Source of the DNA: Poronia punctata
Taxonomy: Eukaryota; Ascomycota; Sordariomycetes; Xylariales; Xylariaceae
Assembly (NCBI GenBank): GCA_022579005.1
Contig: MU401479.1
Location: 7,297-71,296 of the forward strand
Length of the DNA stretch: 64,000 bases
Reading direction: 5' to 3'
The translations under genes and the position numbers were made by a program. This document shows, one piece after another, positions 11,789-25,590 of this stretch. The notes under the pieces were generated by a model that saw only the letters and a list, made by a program, of their open reading frames with translations, had not been told where the DNA came from and did not search any database. Positions within the stretch are counted from its first letter, which is position 1. Every line of letters begins with the position of its first letter.

Positions 11789-14700
11789 TTAGGGTGGAGA
11801 GGGGAGTCTTGGTCCCGTCGGTGGGGCCGAGAAGCGGCTTTCGGCCGTCGTCTGCTCATGCTGCGTCGAGAGTCTCCCTGGTGCCGCCGTCGACTCATCC
11901 GACGAGCTGCTAGACTCGTCCATGCTGCTTTGGGTTTGGCTACGGCTGTTGTCAGCAGGGGCCGATGAGATGTTGGCTTTCCGCATCAGCTTTTCTGCCT
12001 TGCGGTACGCCGCTCTCGCATCTTCTGCCGCTTTCTCCGCTTTGGCCTGTCTATTCCACATCGAGGCGTATTTCCCGTTGAGCTCCAATAGCTCTTCGTG
12101 TGTGCCTTTCTCCACAATGGTGCCCTGGTTCAACACCAGGATTTGGTCGGCGTGTGTAATGGTCGACAACCGATGCCTGGTAGTATTGTGCGTTAATGAT
12201 AGTTGCATGAGAAGAAACCCCCCCCCCCCCCCCCCTGGTCAAGGTACTTGGTACTTACGCGATGATTAGCATGGTTCGGCCCCGACCGATGGCTGCTAGT
12301 CGAGACTGGATCTGCTGCTCCGTGTGAGAGTCGAGAGCTGATGTGGCCTCGTCTAGCATGATGATCTTTGGGTTCTTCAAGAGCGTTCGAGCGATGGCGA
12401 CTCGCTGCTTTTCCCCACCACTGAGCCTCAGGCCGCGTTCACCGACCTTGGTATTGTATCTGTCCGGGAACGACATGATCTTGTCGTGGATGCTCGCAGC
12501 CTGGCAAGCGGCGATGACTTCCTCGTCGGTGGCGTTCTGGTTGGCGTACCTGAGGTTGTACATCAGCGTGTCGTTGAACATGATGGTATCCTGTGGCACC
12601 ACCCCTATGAAGCGTCGGACCGAATCGATGGTGACATCTTGCACATTGTGCCCATCCAGTCGGATGTTGCCGGCTTGGCAGTTGAAATAGCGGTATAGAA
12701 GACGGAACAAAGTGGATTTTCCACCGCCGGATTCTCCCACAAGAGCAGTTGTGGTACCTGGCTGGCAATCAAACGTAAGATTCCGCAAAGCGGGCTTTCT
12801 CTGGTCATAGGCAAACTTGACCTTGGAGAATTCAACATGCCCGTTGCACGACTTCAGCGGCGGGACGCCTGGGCGGTCTACCACGGTCGGACGCTGCTTG
12901 AAGAGTTCTAGAAGACGCTCTCCGGAGATCATGGCCTGTTGCACGGTCCGGTAAAAGGTGCCGAAGAAGTTAAGCGGGCCTTGCAACTGGCCGAGGTATG
13001 TCATCAGAGAGACGAAATCTCCGACGTCGCGCTGGCCTCTGGTGACCTGATAAGCGCCCCACATGACCGCGGCCAACATGCCTGTCATGAAAACTAGCGA
13101 CTGGTACATGTTCATCAGGCTGATGCTCCACGTCACTTCGGCTTCGGCTTTCTGGAAATTCTTAATGGCTTGGCGGTAGCGTTTGAATTCAAACTCCTCG
13201 GCATTGAAATATTTGACCGTCTCGTACGAGATGATGGAGTCGTTCTTGACGGCTTCTTCTTCCCTGTCCGCATTCGACATTGCCCTGCGCTGCTCTGCCG
13301 TCTTGGAAGCCAGGCGAATGGTGAGCAGCAGGTAATAGAACGTGACGATGCATACGATGACGGCATACAGTGCATTAAACCTGACGTAGAAGTAGGTGAT
13401 GGCTAGAAACAAATCAACGATCATGGGGAAGACCTGGAAGGTGACCTGCTCGAGGAAAGAGTTGACGGAAGCACCCTTGTTCAGCGCCGACAGGACCTCG
13501 CCTGTTCGTTTTCCCAGGTGGAAGTCGAGGCTGAGCGAGTGCACGTGCTCAAAGGCAGACGTGGTCAAGGCGCGGTAAGCGTGTTGGGATACAGGGATCC
13601 ACAGCATCGACCTCCAAGACCCCAGCAGGCCCGAAGGCCCCTGCAGCAGTTTGTACATGATGAGTAACCCGAGCGAGACCCAGGGCATCTGGGATAGGCC
13701 ACCCCCTGCGGTGAGCTGATCGGTAACGATACCGATCTGGTAAGGAACCAGGATGTTCACCACTCTCTGAAGAGCGAGCAGAAGAAAGCAGAGAAGGACA
13801 ACAATCTGCAATCTGCGCTTTTTCGACGGCCACATATAGGGGAAAAAGATGGAGTAGCCTCGCAAGTATTCGAACCAAGTCGTAGGGGGGAGCTTCTCGG
13901 GCCGATAAAACCCGGCGTCCTCGTCAACGATGGCGTGGCTCTCGGTGTTGGACGCGGCATGGGCCGATCCGTTGACGCCAGAAGACGCATGACCGTTGGT
14001 GCGATAACCGTTGCCGTTGCCGTTGCCGTTCATGAGCGGCGTGTTTTCGTCGGCCTCGGAAATGTACTCGTGCTCGCGTTTGCACCGCTGACGTTCTGCT
14101 CGCTGCTCCACGAGCGTGGCGACGAACCAGACGATGACGCTGCCGGCGATCAGGCAGAGCCGGGTGCCCGAGAAGCTGAGATCGATCATGTCCCAGTGAT
14201 TCATGGCATCGACGATGACATATTTTTCGTGATCCAAACTGACCATGACCTTGTGGGGTTGCGATAGGATGATGGCATCACAGGTGAAGATAATTATCTC
14301 CATACATAGAGCAACGAACCACATAAATATGTACACTGGCCCGGGTTGGTGCTTGTTCTCAAACAACGAAATGAAGACGTATATATACAAAAACGCCGAG
14401 CCCAAAACATAAACCTATCAACCTGTTAACGACGCTGCTGGAAGTGCCAGACGGATTAAGGGGGAGGGGGGGAAGGCAATTACTGATTTGGCCTCACCAC
14501 ACCACCAAGTATGCTCGCCGCTGGAGCTTGTCTGGACTAGCGCACGCGTGGCAATGGCGGCGCCCTGGCCGACAAAGCTGAGCGTGACGAAGGCGTATAT
14601 CCATTGGAAGAGGCCGCGTATGGCGGGAGTGAATTTCCCCTCCGACTCTTGTGGGACGTCATCGACGCGGCGCTTCTTGGTCACGGGCAGTGGCTTACCA

Positions 14701-14876
14701 CCGGGCCCAGTGATGGTAGGAACGATGACATCGCCCTTTCTCCTAGCCGTGTGGATCGAATAAATGGCGCCAAAGAGCAACAGGATGACCAGGAGAAGAC
14801 CTGGATACAAGTACTGTGTGGTGGTCAAGGTGCTCTCTACCAAACTATCGTTTGGTTGCATGGTGAACACAGCCAT
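11789..14876 (-). CDS. hmt1: HMT1-type ABC transporter (vacuolar heavy-metal tolerance, ABCB half-transporter)
   Basis: The three exons in transcript order are 14876-14484, 14414-12259 and 12176-11789 (978 aa). The introns are 69 and 82 nt. The N-terminal third is an extra multi-helix domain (TMD0), as in fission-yeast Hmt1. A linker with an (Asn-Gly)n run follows. The ABC membrane domain comes next, then one nucleotide-binding domain: Walker [10 protein letters not shown] (about 691-699), Q-loop VVPQDT, signature LSGGEKQR (about 795), Walker B IIMLDEAT (about 815-822), and the H-loop AHRLST. Intron 2 falls within the Ala codon just before the H-loop. The C-terminus is a charged coiled-coil-like stretch followed by a Ser-rich tail. 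Hmt1 proteins export metals, phytochelatins or glutathione conjugates into the vacuole. The first in-frame ATG is at 14876; a second at 14858 is also possible. Confidence 0.92.
12177..12258 (-). other. HMT1 intron 2 with a sense-strand G18 run
   Basis: The 82-nt GT-AG intron has a GTAAGT donor, an ATTAACG branch-like site and an ACCAG acceptor. It carries 18 consecutive C on the + strand (12218-12235), so the transcript has 18 consecutive G about 22 nt after the donor. The Ala codon before the H-loop histidine is split across it. Confidence 0.85.
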
Positions 14877-17800
14877 TCTATGTCTATTGAGCAACGAATC
14901 AGCATATTTGACGGGGGGTGCCGGACGGGTAAATAAATAGCATCAAGGGTACAACCGAAAGATGGGACGGGTAGATTGCACCGCATACTGCAAGGTGTGC
15001 GTGACCTACGTTTGTTATGGGAAAATGTCCTGGAACCGTATCATTGCAGCATCCGACCACAGCGCAGCAATTCAACGTCCGGCCTCGGCTTGTTTCAGCA
15101 CCAGCACCAGCACCAGCACAAGCTCCCAGCTCCGGTTAAAAAAAATTACCAATTCCGTCCTCCTCGATTAGGGCAAACAAAAAAAAATAATGGGGTATTA
15201 TAAAAACAAGGAGCACAAGAAAAAGACGAAGAAGAAGAAGAAGAAGAAGAATAAATAGAATAAAAATATTTCGCTTCTTGCAGGTTGAAGCGTTGAAGCG
15301 TTGGAAAGGTGGCGGGAGAATTCCTCCCAGAACGAGCGAGCAGAAGAGAGAGCGAGAGAACTGGAGGAGACAAATCTAGCGGCCTACAGAATGCAGGCTG
15401 AATTAGTACCGTTTTGTATTTTAAAAGTAGAAGAAAAAATAGCCATCGACTTTCGAGGCCCCAAGGTCGTAGTGGGGCAGGTCACCAGACGGGTGTTAGT
15501 GGCAAACGACACCGCCGTTAGAGGGGCCCAAAGAGGGACCAGCGGCAGACCATAGGGACTAATGGTAATGGAGGACAATGAATTGACAGGCCAGGACTCG
15601 TTGCTCGTTCCCGCTGGGATCAGCAGCTAGTAGGACTCACCGAAGCAGTATGCCGTATAGGGTGCCACTATAGTCGGATGACCAGCAAGCACAAGCAAGC
15701 AACAAGCAAGCACCAACAACACGGTGTAGCGTCTGTTTCCTCACACACACGCAACTTTCTGTTGCGTCCGTAGTGAGAACAAACTACCCAACTACTGCAA
15801 GCAATGTAAGTTGTCTGTAAGGCACAGCACCCAGAACGTCCAAGCACGATCGGATACCCATCCAAACCAGTCAATGATCCGATCAATGACCTAACCAATG
15901 GACCGATATGGATAAGACAAACGCTGATGGTGGGGGAATATCTCGCGAGGGAAAAGGAATAAATAGATGTGGATGAATTAGACCAAGGAATAAATAATAA
16001 GCCAAAGTTGGAGGTAAGGATAATAAGAGCAAGGGAAGAAAGAGTGGGTTTCGACGTCTTTTTCGGATGCAAACATGCGGATGAAATGTATCATTACCTA
16101 CTCTAGCAAAACCGTGTAGATGTGGCTAAGCGTGCTCGTTGACGTCCAAGGTGTTTTATATTTAGTAGATTAGGCCGAGGCCTAGATCTCAGTCTCCGGG
16201 TCAAGATCTAACCCTCGAACGTCCTGGTGTAGTGTTCGTAGAAGGCGGATCCCAAAAAGATTCGACGCTTGCTACCCACTCGGACACTGAGCAGAGACCT
16301 CGAACCTAGAATGGCGAGAACCGAGAGTGCCGCTATTAGGGTGCTACCGAATAGCCTCTGTTTTCAAAGGTTCGATCTGGGGCGCGGGTTCGGTCCTAAT
16401 ACTAGGCCAGTGTAAAAAAGAAAGGCCTAAGTTGTGTGAAGTCTCGTGTTGGTTATATGAATGCTTATTATCGTAAGAGGCGGTAGGCGGTAGGCGGCAG
16501 GCGGCAGGCGGCGAAGGGTTCGAACACCGGTAGACCTGGACTTCTTAGAGAGGTGATATGGTAGCAAACGTAAACGAGAGAAGATGAGAAAAGCCTGTCT
16601 AGGAGGAAGAGTCGGTAGGTAGGTAGGTAGGCTGATAGTAAACAGGTAGTAAAGTTAACAAGATAGGATTCAGGAAGGAGGAAGGAGGAAGGGCAAAGAA
16701 GTAATTGTAATGTCGGCGACTCATCTACGATTTACCGTCACTCACTGTTGGTCGACCGTCCGACAATAAACAGTACAACAGTGTAGTTATATGATGACGG
16801 TGGCATGTAGATAGTTGGCAAAGGTAGAGACGGACGGAACCAAACGGGGGCGGAATGTGGGAGTGTAAGGGTATACAAAGTCTATTCGGCATGTATAACA
16901 TGGTAATTCTCAGGATGAATACCATTGATATCAAACCCGGCGTATTTCAGGACGGCCTTGTCCCGCGTGTGGTGGTGTGGTGGTGTGGAAATCGTAGGAA
17001 GTACCTGCCTGCAGATTCGGTAACAAGTCACAAACCCAATTATGACATCCAGACCAAGTGCAGGTAGGTACATTCCTTCTTGACACACTCATTTTTCGTT
17101 TTTATTATATCCCGCTTCTTTTTTTACCCATGGTTGTCCTAGATATATCATCATCCCCTCCCCCCCTCCCACCGGCTGCTTCTCTTCCTCACCTTCTAGT
17201 ACTCACTAGCGACTCCTTCTACGTCACTCTCTCTCTCCGTTGGAAAGCCTTGCGTTCGACAGACAGAAAACGTGGACACAAGACTTGTATACTTACACCA
17301 GAGGGAGGAAAATGGATGCAATCAAGCCAGCATTGGCCCCCCCTTGCACTATGGCTATGCGCCTAATAACCCGGAGATGTACATATGTATGTATAGATGA
17401 TGGCGCAACACCCTAGGTCTACGACCTACCTAGCTAGGTAACTTTGCCATAAGGACTAGGGAGACATGTACCTCTAGCTTGCGTTTTCACCTGGCTTGTT
17501 ACTTACCTCGTAGCGTAGGAGGGACATGGAGCTACGACATGTGGAGGGACGTGGAGGGACATGGAGGGCAAGGGTACTTTACCCACTAGTAGTACCTAGG
17601 TAGCAAAGTAACAAGTAGTTATGGGCTCCTAGTTTCCTGCAGATGCATCGGCGACGGACCAAACGGCTTGCAGCCTTCCACGGTCCCCTTCACCGCCTTA
17701 CTCGGGGGTGATAGCTTCTCTTTCGACTACACGTAGGGTACCTATTCGGGAGCCAACACGGCACCTAGATGCTATGTAAGCACATTGTACCCTCCGTGAC

Positions 17801-20800
17801 GAACCTGGTCCAAAAGAAAACATCCAGTCCGGCCTTGTGATTGATGTTTCCTGCATGCATAAGAGGAAGCATAAGCACCGATTCCTATACCGGTAGTGCT
17901 ACCTATTTTGTAGCTGCTTGAGCGGGAAATGTAAAGAGAGTAATCGAAATATAAAGCATAGTACGTACTCGTACAACGTACATGTAAGTTGATAGTGTAC
18001 AGCGCACCAAGAGTTATCAAATTTGAAGGTGGGGTAACAAATATGACGGTGTACTTTTAAGGTAGGAACTTACTAACCTTAGGTAGAGCGTACAGACCTT
18101 AGCGTTTCACGCAAGTATTACCTACATCAGGAATAAAACAGTTATGCATGTACCTAATCGTAGGAGCGTACCTAGGCATCAATTGTACGTGTAGAAAGAG
18201 GCCGTGGCGTTGAGCTTTAGGCTAGAAACGTCTACCTATATGGTTTGCTACTATTTGGCAGGTAAGGAGGTCCAAGGACATGTATTATTAGCCGTTACAA
18301 GATGTACGAGAGTAGGGACCTAAACGGTTTGTCTAAAGCTTGGAAAGGCGTATGCCTAACACAGAAGCTAAAGAGCTCTCTCCCCAAGTCAGGCTGCCTA
18401 CTTGCCACAGTCTAGATTTGATCGATTTGAAACGCTGTATTTTGTGTAGAATATGATCTATCAGTTATAATGTTCCGATGGTAGCCCAAAACCCGGGAAG
18501 CCGGGCTATCGCAGCGTAGCGGTGGGAGACCCAAGTTGTAAGGGCTACCTAAGCAGCCCAAGTACTTTTGAGGTATCTACAGTCTACTACAAACTACTCG
18601 TAAACAGCTTCTGGTAATTGTGTAGGAAATGTAGGTAGTTAAAAAGTAGGCCATTGCCAAGGTCGCAAATCAAATCCAAGGTTAAATTGAGAGATTTATT
18701 ACATACATACATCCCACATCCATCTTACCTACTTCCAGCTCCAGCGCTGTAGCCAGCTGGCTGATGGAGGTCAAGGTGATTCTAGAGGTAGAGAAGTATA
18801 GTTCTAGGTCGACTTAAGCATACATGTGCCCATTACCCTGCATATGCCATGTCTGCTGACAAAGCATGCCTATACTACACATACATGTGCGAGTAAGTAG
18901 GTACTCCTAGTTTAACAAGTACATGTTTACGGGTACCTGCTCTGCTCAAGATAAGGCCCGGGTTCCAGAGTCCCCTGGTAGGTCGTACTAAGCGGGAAAT
19001 TACCACGAGGCAAGCTGTAATATAGGTGCATCAAGTAATATACGCATGGACGCTATAACGTATGTAACTAGATGCGTTAGGCATGGTACGGTATTGACCG
19101 TATACGTGTGGTACCTACAGGTATCAAATGAGCCCCGATAGGGCAAGCGAACCGAACCCAATGATACCCTACCTACTAGGTACCTAATCTACGCTGCCCT
19201 AGGTATACCTCCCGTAGTATCAAAAGGGTGCAGACGAGCAACTTGGCAAGCACAAACTCGAGCCAGTTTGAGCTCTTACTACTGTTTGTTTTCCAAATTG
19301 CAGAGTTGGCAGTTTTATTAAAGAAACAACAAGATACTACTAATCGTGGCCGCTTATCATTGCTCCTCCTGCGTAGTCGATTATCTTTTTATATCCTCAA
19401 CTCTCAGATGCACAACCGCTCTGCCTTTTCCGTCACCTGTGGGACCTGTATAGGCGCCCAATATTTACACCTAGGTACCGAGTAGATATCAAGACCAAAA
19501 GGTATATATGTGTAGGTTAGGTACATATGTATACCAACCTAAAGGTGTATAATGTTACAATAATAACGGCTTTTTGTCAGCACCTTGACTACCAAACGAC
19601 GTTACTCTCCTACCTACCTAGATAAGAGGATACGTGCATATCTGTTGCTAGGTAGAAGGGTCGCTGTGTATAAGTTGCTTACACTTACCAGCCTACCAAC
19701 CGGTACCGAAGTACGATCTATCTTAACCCATACATTCACTTATGTGTAGATGGGTAGACAGTAGAGGTGCCAATCTACGAGTAGAGTTAAGGTCAGATTA
19801 TCTATTCGGCAAAGGCTGTGTAACCACAGGGGAGAACTATTCTACTTACCTAGGTACCTACTTGAATACCCTTTTCTTGCAAGGGCACTGTTTCCCCATT
19901 TTCCCCAATTTCCACCATCTCTCCGATCTGCCGAGTGGGGTGAGTTCTGTAGCATTCTGTAGCATTTCGCCTCCCGTTACGGCTGTGTTGTGCAACCAGG
20001 ATCGCTTATCCCGTCTTAGGATATAGGTACAGGGGACATGTACCGAACACTCCAAAGTACCTATATCATCTTATTTACATCTAACATCCACCTCCTTCGA
20101 GCATCTCAGGATGGTGCCGCAATGGCCTCTTCCTTTTGAACGTTGTCTGTCCAAACTTGAGCTCCTTTGGTTCCTCACCTGCTTCATTACTTGCCGCCGA
20201 CCTCGTGAACCTGATACCTCTTACCCTGGGACCCTGGGACCCTTGCGACAACTGTCCATTTCGACCAGGGCTGCCATTAGGCTTTAGGCGATAACCAACC
20301 ACGGGGAAACAAGGAAGCAAGCTGACTGACACGACAAAGATACTCACCTCATCATTATCAGGACATCTATCGGACTCGATTAGATGCGCACCTGGTGTGG
20401 ACTCTTTTATTTGCTTAGCTATCAAACACATACAACGCACTATCTTGCTGTGCCTTGCTTATACACCGGACTAACAACTCAGCCGAATACAAAACATATC
20501 AAGAGTTGGGCATGTATTTCATCATCACCATCTTCATCATCTTCATGATTATTATATCGTTGGGGGCCAACTTGGCAAAGTTATTGCTCGCCACCGTCAC
20601 GTCAAGGCTGTCATCTGCCATAAAGGCAGCCTGTCTCCGCAGCTACCTTACACGGGCGAGCTAATTGAAACTAACTTCCAATATTGTATTGCCAGCACAT
20701 CATTGCGAAAAAGCCAGCCTTCAGCAGCATTTCTAGCAGCATTAGCAGTAACAGCAATGGAGCCACTTGTCTGTGTATCTTCTCCTTTGCAAAATCCACA

Positions 20801-23800
20801 CACACGTCTCACCACATACATTCCACATTCATACTTTGACCGCCTGATAGATAGGTATTACAAGGTAGGGACTCTATCGCTTTACCTTGATTTGCTTACC
20901 TTGCCTCGCGCGGGAAATATCACCTGCCTTCCTATCTTTCTATCTACAATACGTGCGTACTTGCCCCGGTGTCTATCAGCCTTTGATTGGGCCTAGTCCT
21001 CGGTGTCGATGTACCGAGGGAGTAAGTCCGGTTTAGCTACGCCGAGATTCCGCTCTTCTTGGCTACCTAGCATTAGTCCTTATGAGGTTGGGTGCCAGAG
21101 GGAATTTTTTGCGACATCCTTGTTGGCGGACGATATGAGCTTCTATCTGCTGTCAGCTTGATCCCTTAACATGTCTTGTTTTTATATTTCCCCAATGCCG
21201 CCGTTAGAGACAAAAATAAAAGGTAGGAAGGACCTCCGTAAGCAATTAACCAGCTTTTTGGGGAAGTCGTCCCAAGCGACAGCCAACAATGGTCGTCCGG
21301 TAGTGCCGAACGTGCACCGGCTTCGAATCGAACCTTGTCTGTGTAGACGTTTCGCTTGGCCCGTCCCGAAAACCGTCGCACCTTGCCCACATTATCTTGG
21401 CATCTCTTACCGACCGGTCAAGAAGTGGATCAACAGTTTCGCGTTGGGGGACTAGTCTAAAGCTTGGGACACCAGAGCAAGCCCCTGTAACAGCTAAATA
21501 ACATTGGAGCAACACTTTCACACACGAAAGACCACGCACACACAAAGAAAAAATAAGAAGGGAAAAAAGGTAATTATGATAGAAAGACGGGAAAGGGCGG
21601 TTGAGTACGTACGTGGTATTTTCATGCTTCGAAATCGCCGGTAGCGAATGCTATGAATAATTAACGGTAGGTACATATCCTGGCGACTTCCCCTGGGGCC
21701 AGCGAGTCCCTTGTGGCTTCCGCCCGGCAGCAGAGCAGCCAGCACCTTCTTTTACAGCCGCTTCGTGTCAATGCTAAACACTCAAAGTACGTGTATAAGA
21801 AATCAGAACTTGGATGTGGAGCTTGCACACTGGACACATAACACCTTAGACACACAACACATCGGACCGGCGATTAGCAAAGTCGCAAAAACGGTTCAGC
21901 TGCTGGCTTAACTGATGACTTGGCGGCTCTCTTGTCGTCATGGTACCTACCACTCCTACCTCGTACCCTATCTTTTGCCGTCACCACGTCCATCTTACGG
22001 CCAACAACACCACCCCTCTTCCTCTCACCGCGACACCAGTTTGGCTTAAACAGGCCATTGGAGCATTGGGCACATATGCAGTCCAAGCCAGCGGTCTAGC
22101 TAGGGACATGAATAACCCAAGACGCATGTGGCATCGCGGCTTGACTGATGGGGAATGAGACTACATAGCCGACTAGGGTTTGGGGGGGGTTTCCGCTCCA
22201 AGAATCAGACCCTTGTCGCATGTTATTAAACCAGCCCAGCGCGGGGTTAGGTGTGCTAGGCTGCCCCCCTGGCACCTATGTAGCACCCTGGGGCCTGGGC
22301 ACCCTTGGGCCCTGGGTTTTGGCCCCGGTCTGGGCAGTGGTGTCCACGACTCCACATTTACGGGTCATCGAGGGACGGTCCGTCGTAATCTTCTCCTTGG
22401 AGGCTGGAGGGTGTTGTCTGTATCCGGGTGTTGTTGCATGTTATGTCATGCAGCTGCGGGCTCGCTACGCGTGTGTTCTGTGCGTGATGCTCATGTCAGA
22501 CGTGCCTGCATAGTTCTAGAGGTCTGAGAGCATTCGCGATGTTCTGGCCTTTCAGTAGGTACCACAAGGCTGAGATGAACACCCTCAGGCGCCAGTCCAG
22601 TCTATGGGATAGCATCCCAGGTTGATTCATGCCGGCGCATATGGCGCACCGCCAGGTCTCGGCTTTATAGCTCGTCCAGGAGACCGGTTCGTTTTGGGTA
22701 CCAATATGTGAGCTCTCATTCACCCTCACTCGCCCGTGTCTCGTTTTGTATATCCTAGATATGTCGCAAGCCGTCTACGTCGATTTTCGGCTCGGCCTTT
22801 GTTACTAAGGATTGAGGATCGATGGCGGCATCGTCGGTCAGCAAGACGCGCAGTAAAAGTCGGGGTAATCGGTAAGTCGTGCTGAGGGCCGTGCCGTCTA
22901 CACAATGGATATCCGCGCTTAGCCCAAATCCACATCCTCCACGACCCGGCACCAACAAAGATCCGCCCCTTGGCAGTACGGATTTTCGGATCCTCGGACG
23001 GCGTGCCGACGTATAGCTCATGTCAAATGGGGATGCGGTCTGCGCTGAATGGAAGCCATTTGGTGTTTGTCGGTCGATATCCAGGCAGCGTATGCCACAT
23101 TTGGAATCATGCCAGCCCCTTGCAGGCCAGGCATTTCCCGTTACGTGCGTGATTAAGTACGGTGACGGGTTGTTACCATTGGTCACGGTTATATGTGTCT
23201 GCTGGAAGCCTCCAAGGGGACGCGGTTCTTTCCCGCTCCCACGGCTATACTCACAGCCTACAGGGTCAGCTCAGTAAACTACCTCGGCTCCATCAACCAT
23301 GGGTCGTTACCCTACATTCTACTCTTTGGCCGTGGATCAAAGGTGTAACCTAGTTGGCTATACCTTCTCTTTTCAGCGCGGTCGAAACCCTGTTGCGATG
23401 GTGAAACTATCCGGGCAAGCTACAAGCACGGCCCCCGTCACGAAGCAAACGGGCGGGAAAACTTTCCCCGAACAGCCTACCCATGCCCAGCTGGCATAAG
23501 TACCTTGCAATGACTTACCGAACATATCATACATCTATGTAAATCCTTCACGGAAACTGACGCAGGATCACGGAAACTAGGTCAAACAGACGGTGATCTC
23601 CCGTAAGCTGCCTGGAGGTTGATTATCTTCGTAAGCGAAGCCACTGTAGCAATTGACCCAGCCAGCCTACTACTATGACAGGCGGCACATAACGGTCAGA
23701 ACCAGGTTAAAAAGCCGCGTCTCCCCGCCATCCTGACCGGGTGTATCAGATCATTTCGACAACTATGAGGCGCAGAAGGATCACTTGACTTGTCCATCGC

Positions 23801-24065
23801 ATCTTTAAGTCATCTGCCCCAGATGGGGACGCGCGAAGAACTGGTGGGATTCTTCGTATGCACATGCGAACAAGGCACGAGCTTGGAATTAACCTTAATT
23901 TGCCGGTCATGCATAACTTTTTACTTATCCAAGTTTGACTGCTTGATGATTGCTTACATAATATGAAGTCCTTCATTGTCACCGAGAGAAGCCGTTATGT
24001 GTCTCGATATGCGGTGGCATTGCAAGTAACATGATCAACAGGGGTAGTACCATAAAGAAGGGGAA

Positions 24066-24093
24066 AGGAAGAGGAAGAGGAAGAGGAAGAGGA
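24066..24093. repeat. GGAAGA hexanucleotide repeat
   Basis: Roughly 4.5 copies of a purine hexamer, AGGAAG/GGAAGA, lie in non-coding DNA. Confidence 0.85.
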
Positions 24094-25545
24094 ACGCAAA
24101 TGCAAGTCCGATGCATCATATCATGCCGCCTCTCAGATGGTAAGATGAAAGCCTCAGTAGATAGAGGACCGTACTAACCCTCGAGCGTCGCTTTCTTTAG
24201 AAACCCGAGTAACTGATCTTCATCCTGGGCAACATATCTGGACGATCTTCACATGCTTAATATCATCCAAGGCACGCCATGCTTCGTGGCTAACTACATG
24301 AATCCTACCAAAAGAAGCTCATTGTTACTGCGTCACTAGACCGACCATTGACTGATTCTCTCTTCGATAGTGGTTGCTCCGTATTAATAATACGCATGGA
24401 CTCACAGGTACGTAGCCGTGCGTTGACGGCCCCGTGTTGTGGAATTTATATTTATTTATCTTGTCTTGCAGGCAAAATGATGGTGACGATAGAGACGTGC
24501 CCCTAAAAGAGAGCTAGCATTCAACCTAAGCTCCGTTCAAAAGTGGCTGGCTAACTCACATCCCGTCTATCTGTTACCCAGTCCGGGTGCGACAGTGTAG
24601 CAAATCGGCCGGTTGAGAGACCATCTAACCCGCCCTTGTACCTACACCCAGACTACAGTACCCGGCCGTACCTATCTGCTGGTCTACACAGGCCTTGTTT
24701 GGTCTTCCCGACCGGAGATGACAGCCACGTGCGTCCAAGGTGGACAATACATGGATCCCCACCAGCAGTGACCCCCCAATCTCTTACCTCTTACCTCTTA
24801 CCTCTTTCTATGACTTCCTCATTGAGCATGCTGCAGTAGGGGATCCGGCTGAGACCCTCGATACCCGGCGAGTCGGGAGCTACTGCATGCATGATCTCTT
24901 GCTTGCTGCAAGACTAGGCAGATATTCAACCAGTCTCGGCCGTCATCTCGCCTGTCTTGGGGACCCGAGTACCACCATTCACACCATTCAGCAGGGCACA
25001 GGGCACAGGCAACAGGGCTCTACCCCCCACTAGGAAAACATGGTGTGCTTGTCCTACCATACCATTCTCCCTGTTGCCGTATTGGGCCAGCTCGGCTTAC
25101 TGCTATGTAGTGGCGGTCGGTCGGGGGTTATGCCCCAAGAAGTAGGGTACTTTGCAGCAGCGTGTTAAGGATAGGCGAGGAGAGGTATTGGTTGTTGCAA
25201 CGGTCCATGGACTGGCTGGCTGGGCCAGGTTTTGGGCCGCCAGCAACCCAGTGCAGCATGCACGATAAGTCCAGTCAAGCCCCCTGACAGCCTAACTTGT
25301 GATCTCTTTGTAGAACAAACAGGGTCCTCTTCATTCACCCAAACCAATCCATCCCACCTCGAATACCTCAGATATAGTGGCCCAAAAGATGCCTGATGCA
25401 AACCATCCGGTTGTCAATCTCAGAATCGATCCCAGCCCAGATTAACGAACTGCGCCCGGGCGCAGCCCAGAAATATCCTCGGCTTTCTTGACAACCCTTC
25501 TTCCTGCCTGCAGTCTCGACGCTCCGGGATTGCGAGCATCGATGG

Positions 25546-25590
25546 AAGCGAAGGTAGCGAAGGTAGCGAAGGTAGCGAAGGGAGCGACGG
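25546..25590. repeat. 9-bp tandem repeat (AGCGAAGGT units)
   Basis: About five tandem copies of a 9-bp unit. Because nine is a multiple of three, short frames crossing it show periodic peptides (for example Ala-Thr-Phe repeats on the minus strand). No gene supports them. Confidence 0.8.

Noticed and set aside
15668..16072. 134-codon minus-strand frame with hydrophobic stretches
   Set aside because: No family resemblance and no convincing start context; hydrophobicity comes from T-rich sequence.
16501..16530. tRNA-like B-box (GGGTTCGAACACC)
   Set aside because: No A-box or foldable cloverleaf lies upstream; the preceding bases are GGCGGTA/GGCGGCA repeats.
22755..23186. 143-codon minus-strand frame in the gene desert
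   Set aside because: No recognisable domain, no supporting splice structure, and overlapping frames of similar length on the other strand.
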